Below, in pieces: positions 61,510 to 64,000 of a DNA stretch of 64,000 nucleotides; the stretch's first letter is position 1; each line of letters starts with the position of its first letter. The notes beneath the pieces are model-generated. The model searched no databases and was not told where the DNA came from. It worked only from the letters and a program-made list of their open reading frames with translations. The stretch is from NCBI RefSeq assembly GCF_905397275.1, contig NZ_CAJPUY010000025.1, positions 31,206 through 95,205 on the forward strand, in the 5' to 3' direction. The translations under genes and the position numbers were made by a program. The stretch comes from Cupriavidus yeoncheonensis. Lineage in GTDB: Bacteria > Pseudomonadota > Gammaproteobacteria > Burkholderiales > Burkholderiaceae.

Positions 61510-62442
61510 TCAGTGGGAACTCACGAGCTTGCTGGCGTCCAATTCGGGTTCGCCGTCGAAGCGATATGCGACAAGGGGCTCGGCCTTTTTGCCAGCGCTG
61601 TAGTCAATGCAAGCCACGCATGGAGACTGAACCTGGGGATTCCCCGTCAGCCAATAGTGGCCAAAGAAAACGGGCTTGTCGTTCGCGTATCCCACCTGCG
61701 CCTCGCGGGGGATTTCATCGTCTGTTAGGTGTGTGTCGCTGCCAGGAGGGACCAGTGCCGCCTGCCGGTACGTTATCGCAGCGGAATCCCACCAGCGAAC
61801 CCGTGCGTCGTGCCGTTCGACGCCGTCCTTGTCTCGGAAAGAGCTACCGCGCGGGAGCGGGATCTCGATGCCTTTGAGCAACGCTTCCACTGCGCGATAT
61901 TCGGGCGTACCTTTACGGCTGGCGGCGGCGACCAGGGCGTCATCCAATCGGTTTCCTGGCCTCAAGACGGACGCGAGATCTGCCATATAGCGTGGATGCC
62001 AACAGGCATGAACGACCCGAAGCTCCGGTAGCTCCAGCCAGAGGGGTAGGGTGAGGAACCAGTCAATGGCCTCACGGTGTTCTCGGGTGCCCTCTGCCTC
62101 CGCCAAAAATGCGGCATGTTGGCGGCGGTTTTTCTCTCCGACTTCGCCGCTGTGCGGGCGTAGGTATTCCCCTTCCTGTACCGGGTCCTCCAGATACCAT
62201 GCAATAGCGTTGAACTCGTGATTGCCCATCACGGCCAGAGCGTGCCCACCCTCGACCATTCGACGCACAATGTTGACCGTCTCAAGCTGGTGAGGGCCGC
62301 GGTCTATGAAGTCGCCGACAAAGATGGCAGTGCGGTCCGGGTGCTGCCATACTCCGGAGCGTTCCCCGTAGCCGAGCTTTTGCAGGAGCGTTCGGAGTTT
62401 TCCTGCTTGACCGTGAATATCGCCAATGATGTCGTAGTTCAT
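61510..62442 (-). CDS. Calcineurin-like metallophosphoesterase (PrpE/PP2A-like)
   Basis: 310 aa. GDIHGQAGKLRTLL (about 7-20), VGDFIDRGPHQLETVNIVRRM (about 42-62) and VMGNHEFNAIAWYL (about 71-84) are the GDxHG, GDxxDRG and GNHE metal-binding motifs, with VFFGHYWLTG near residue 265. It would hydrolyse phosphomonoesters or dinucleoside polyphosphates with two metal ions. Probably cotranscribed with the SEL1 gene 11 bp downstream. Decayed pieces of a homologue lie at 43.0 and 54.0 kb. Confidence 0.9.
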   Translation of the reverse strand: MNYDIIGDIHGQAGKLRTLLQKLGYGERSGVWQHPDRTAIFVGDFIDRGPHQLETVNIVRRMVEGGHALAVMGNHEFNAIAWYLEDPVQEGEYLRPHSGEVGEKNRRQHAAFLAEAEGTREHREAIDWFLTLPLWLELPELRVVHACWHPRYMADLASVLRPGNRLDDALVAAASRKGTPEYRAVEALLKGIEIPLPRGSSFRDKDGVERHDARVRWWDSAAITYRQAALVPPGSDTHLTDDEIPREAQVGYANDKPVFFGHYWLTGNPQVQSPCVACIDYSAGKKAEPLVAYRFDGEPELDASKLVSSH

Positions 62443-62585
62443 CTTCCCTCATCGAACTCTGATCGACGCTTTAGATGGCTCTACGCTCCCCACAGCTCCA
62501 GTATATGCCGCACTCCCAGTCCTTGCCTGCGAAGAACTGGGCTCCGTCTACCGACCGCGCATATCATGTTGCCAACATGGGCTGC

Positions 62586-62599
62586 CGCAATCAATTGCG
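62586..62599 (+). repeat. Palindromic core element, copy 11
   Basis: Exact core, plus orientation, preceded by ATGGGCTGC, in the 62443-62843 gap, which has two core copies and no convincing gene. Confidence 0.88.
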
Positions 62600-62757
62600 G
62601 TGTGCACTGGGCAAGCGACGCATCCTGACTGGGGCCACCGTTGCCGCATCACAAACCGTCCACGCAGCTCGTTGGAAGGCGCGACTCGCTGTCGGCCGGG
62701 GCGAGCCTTGCCCAAACGTAGGCATCTAATTGCTCGTGTTCCTATGACCATAGCTGC

Positions 62758-62771
62758 CGCAATCAATTGCG
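62758..62771 (+). repeat. Palindromic core element, copy 12
   Basis: Exact core, plus orientation, with TGACCATAGCTGC before and GTGGGAGGCAGT after, matching the extended consensus of copies 9 and 10. 72 bp beyond the stop of the next gene. Confidence 0.88.
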
Positions 62772-62843
62772 GTGGGAGGCAGTGGTGATGCGAGCGTTCG
62801 TTGCAGGTTCTACCGTGATGTCTCGGATTCCCAAACGAAGCCA

Positions 62844-63713
62844 TCAGGCGCCCGGCGCGAGCTGCTGTGCGACCGTGGTGATGTCACTGTCGAATGTTTT
62901 GACCCGCCACTCTTGGGCTTCTCTCAGTGCCTCGATGGCTCGATAAAGCTCGCGATCAAGCGCAGTCTGGTATCTGCACAGGAGATCCTGATCGACGGGC
63001 GCGGAACGGTGGGATCGTACCAATGCCGCCACCTCGGCAATTTCAGCATGTCGGCGCATTTTTGCCATCGCTTCGCGACAGCATTTGACCGTTCCGTCCA
63101 CCCAGTCGAGCAGCCCATCTGTATTCCTTTCCAGATAGGTTCCAATAGGTACGCCATCAACTGATGCCTCATCGACCAGCAAGCCGTGCAGCGTAGGTGC
63201 GGCGTGCGCGAGAAAGCTGACGTCAATGTCAGTGATGGCTCGTTGCTGGACTAGCGAATACTCGTCAACCATGCGCGAGCAAAGTTCGAAGTATTTGTGG
63301 TCGTCGTCTCCGCCACCGAAGGACGGCTCCAAGTCATCGTTCGTTAGCTGCTGAGGGTAAATAATGCCCATTGCCACTTCGACCTGATGGCGATTGCCCT
63401 TAACTTCTAGCCGGGCGGCGAGCTCGATACCGGCGGTCTCGGCACGGATTAGTCGCCGCTGCCGCCACAGCGATACGGCAATTTTTTCGACGAGGGCTTG
63501 CTCAAGGGTACCCGCTGGGCGCAGGGATGCCCGCAGTCCGTCCAGCAGGAGCTGGAAGTCTGTGGGGCTTTCGTCGCCCAGCAGCAGTTGCGCGGCCAGG
63601 ATTCCATGTCTGACGGAATTGGAGCTTGAATTGGCCTTACCCTGCGGTGTTTTTGGTCCTGTAGATTTCTTGGAGTTCTGCTGGTTTGCGAGCGCCTTCT
63701 TCGGTGACGTCAT
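62844..63713 (-). CDS. Hypothetical protein common on mobile islands (KSTGPKT-type)
   Basis: 289 aa from the ATG at 63713; the longer frame upstream runs through palindrome copy 13 and is unlikely. The basic N-terminus (ANQQNSKKSTGPKTPQGKAN then NSVRHGILA) is a motif seen in many proteins of phage-, plasmid- and island-borne regions, perhaps nucleic-acid binding. The rest is helical (ALVEKIAVSLWRQRRLIRAE). Molecular function unknown. Confidence 0.7.
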   Translation of the reverse strand: MTSPKKALANQQNSKKSTGPKTPQGKANSSSNSVRHGILAAQLLLGDESPTDFQLLLDGLRASLRPAGTLEQALVEKIAVSLWRQRRLIRAETAGIELAARLEVKGNRHQVEVAMGIIYPQQLTNDDLEPSFGGGDDDHKYFELCSRMVDEYSLVQQRAITDIDVSFLAHAAPTLHGLLVDEASVDGVPIGTYLERNTDGLLDWVDGTVKCCREAMAKMRRHAEIAEVAALVRSHRSAPVDQDLLCRYQTALDRELYRAIEALREAQEWRVKTFDSDITTVAQQLAPGA

Positions 63714-63737
63714 ATCTCTGATCGTGTATCTGGCCAG

Positions 63738-63751
63738 CGCAATTGATTGCG
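63738..63751 (-). repeat. Palindromic core element, copy 13
   Basis: Exact core, minus orientation, 25 bp upstream of the start of the 289-aa gene and the only copy close to a start codon. Confidence 0.85.
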
Positions 63752-63906
63752 CTCCTCTCTGGGGGGCTGATAGTTTCGACATCAGAATACGGGGACATCC
63801 TCCCCCGAGCAAGGCCGGAGTCAAGCGATGTCGGATTTGGTCTCGCGTTCCCCCCGTCCCTGTCGATTCGTTCGAGCGTGCACATTGGGTGCCCCGATGG
63901 CCACCC

Positions 63907-63942
63907 CAAACTGCTCCACTTATGGCCGGTCAAACTGCTCCA
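63907..63942. repeat. Two direct copies of a 12-bp motif, possibly an insertion-sequence end
   Basis: CAAACTGCTCCA occurs at 63907-63918 and 63931-63942, separated by TTATGGCCGGT-like sequence. Spaced short repeats of this kind occur at IS21-family tips, but the element would lie beyond the window. Confidence 0.3.
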
Positions 63943-64000
63943 GGCAGGACGGTCAGATTATGACGGTTCAGGCGTGATGGCGATACGCGCGGCGGCCTCC

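Noticed and set aside
28361..63751. Interpreting the palindromes as integron attC sites
   Set aside because: They lack the GTTRRRY/RYYYAAC core sites and the long imperfect stem of attC, and no integron integrase is present.

Overview
This window looks like a Betaproteobacterial chromosome, most probably Cupriavidus or close kin in Burkholderiaceae. The high GC, the gene order relA - tRNA-Val - thrS - infC - rpmI - rplT - pheS - pheT - ihfA - merR - tRNA-Pro, and the family resemblance of the metabolic genes all point that way. Species assignment is inference.

Region 1 (1-28,066) is dense conserved core. It holds a glutathione S-transferase-like gene, aroC, an HcaT-like MFS transporter, an LhgO-type FAD oxidoreductase next to its probable GntR/FCD regulator, a PilZ protein, and ETF-ubiquinone oxidoreductase divergent from an SDR gene with a shared palindromic operator candidate. 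These are followed by a DctQ-DctM-DctP TRAP transporter plus thioesterase, a PAS-LuxR regulator divergent from scoAB, the convergent hbdH, an alpha/beta hydrolase, a RidA-like protein and relA. The translation block (thrS, infC with an ATC start, rpmI, rplT, pheS, pheT, ihfA) and a MerR regulator end it. Ketone-body and hydroxybutyrate use, electron transfer from acyl-CoA oxidation and the stringent response are the main themes.

Region 2 (28,067-64,000) starts directly after tRNA-Pro(GGG) and is an accessory island. Its left part is a defence locus: a HipA-like kinase with a 307-aa partner, divergent from a WYL-type regulator, then a tightly coupled operon of SNF2/DEAH helicase with a DUF3883-like C-terminus, a DUF4145-like zinc-ribbon protein, a DUF1156 DNA methyltransferase and a DUF499 ATPase. 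That helicase-methylase-ATPase combination matches the candidate defence system called Hma. Further right come a HEPN-CBS fusion, an IS21-family element with 7-bp target duplication whose istA is split by a three-recombinase RIT element, a lipoprotein, two PD-(D/E)XK-like proteins, a second HEPN-like protein, two HNH proteins, a proteasome-beta-like Ntn hydrolase, a SEL1-repeat protein and a metallophosphoesterase.

The most unusual signal is a 14-bp palindromic core, CGCAATCAATTGCG. I find it 13 times, identical in every copy, in both orientations, only between 28.36 and 63.75 kb and always between genes. The copies fall at the borders of nearly every cargo module. Several have a longer shared flank, and three sit inside or just after decayed type I-E CRISPR repeats. 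Two cas-less CRISPR relics with exact 61-bp periodicity (54.2 and 60.1-60.3 kb) share a homologous trailer that contains this palindrome. Decayed fragments of the neighbouring phosphatase and SEL1 genes lie beside other copies. The island therefore looks like a mosaic of defence modules and relics punctuated by one palindromic site of unknown function.
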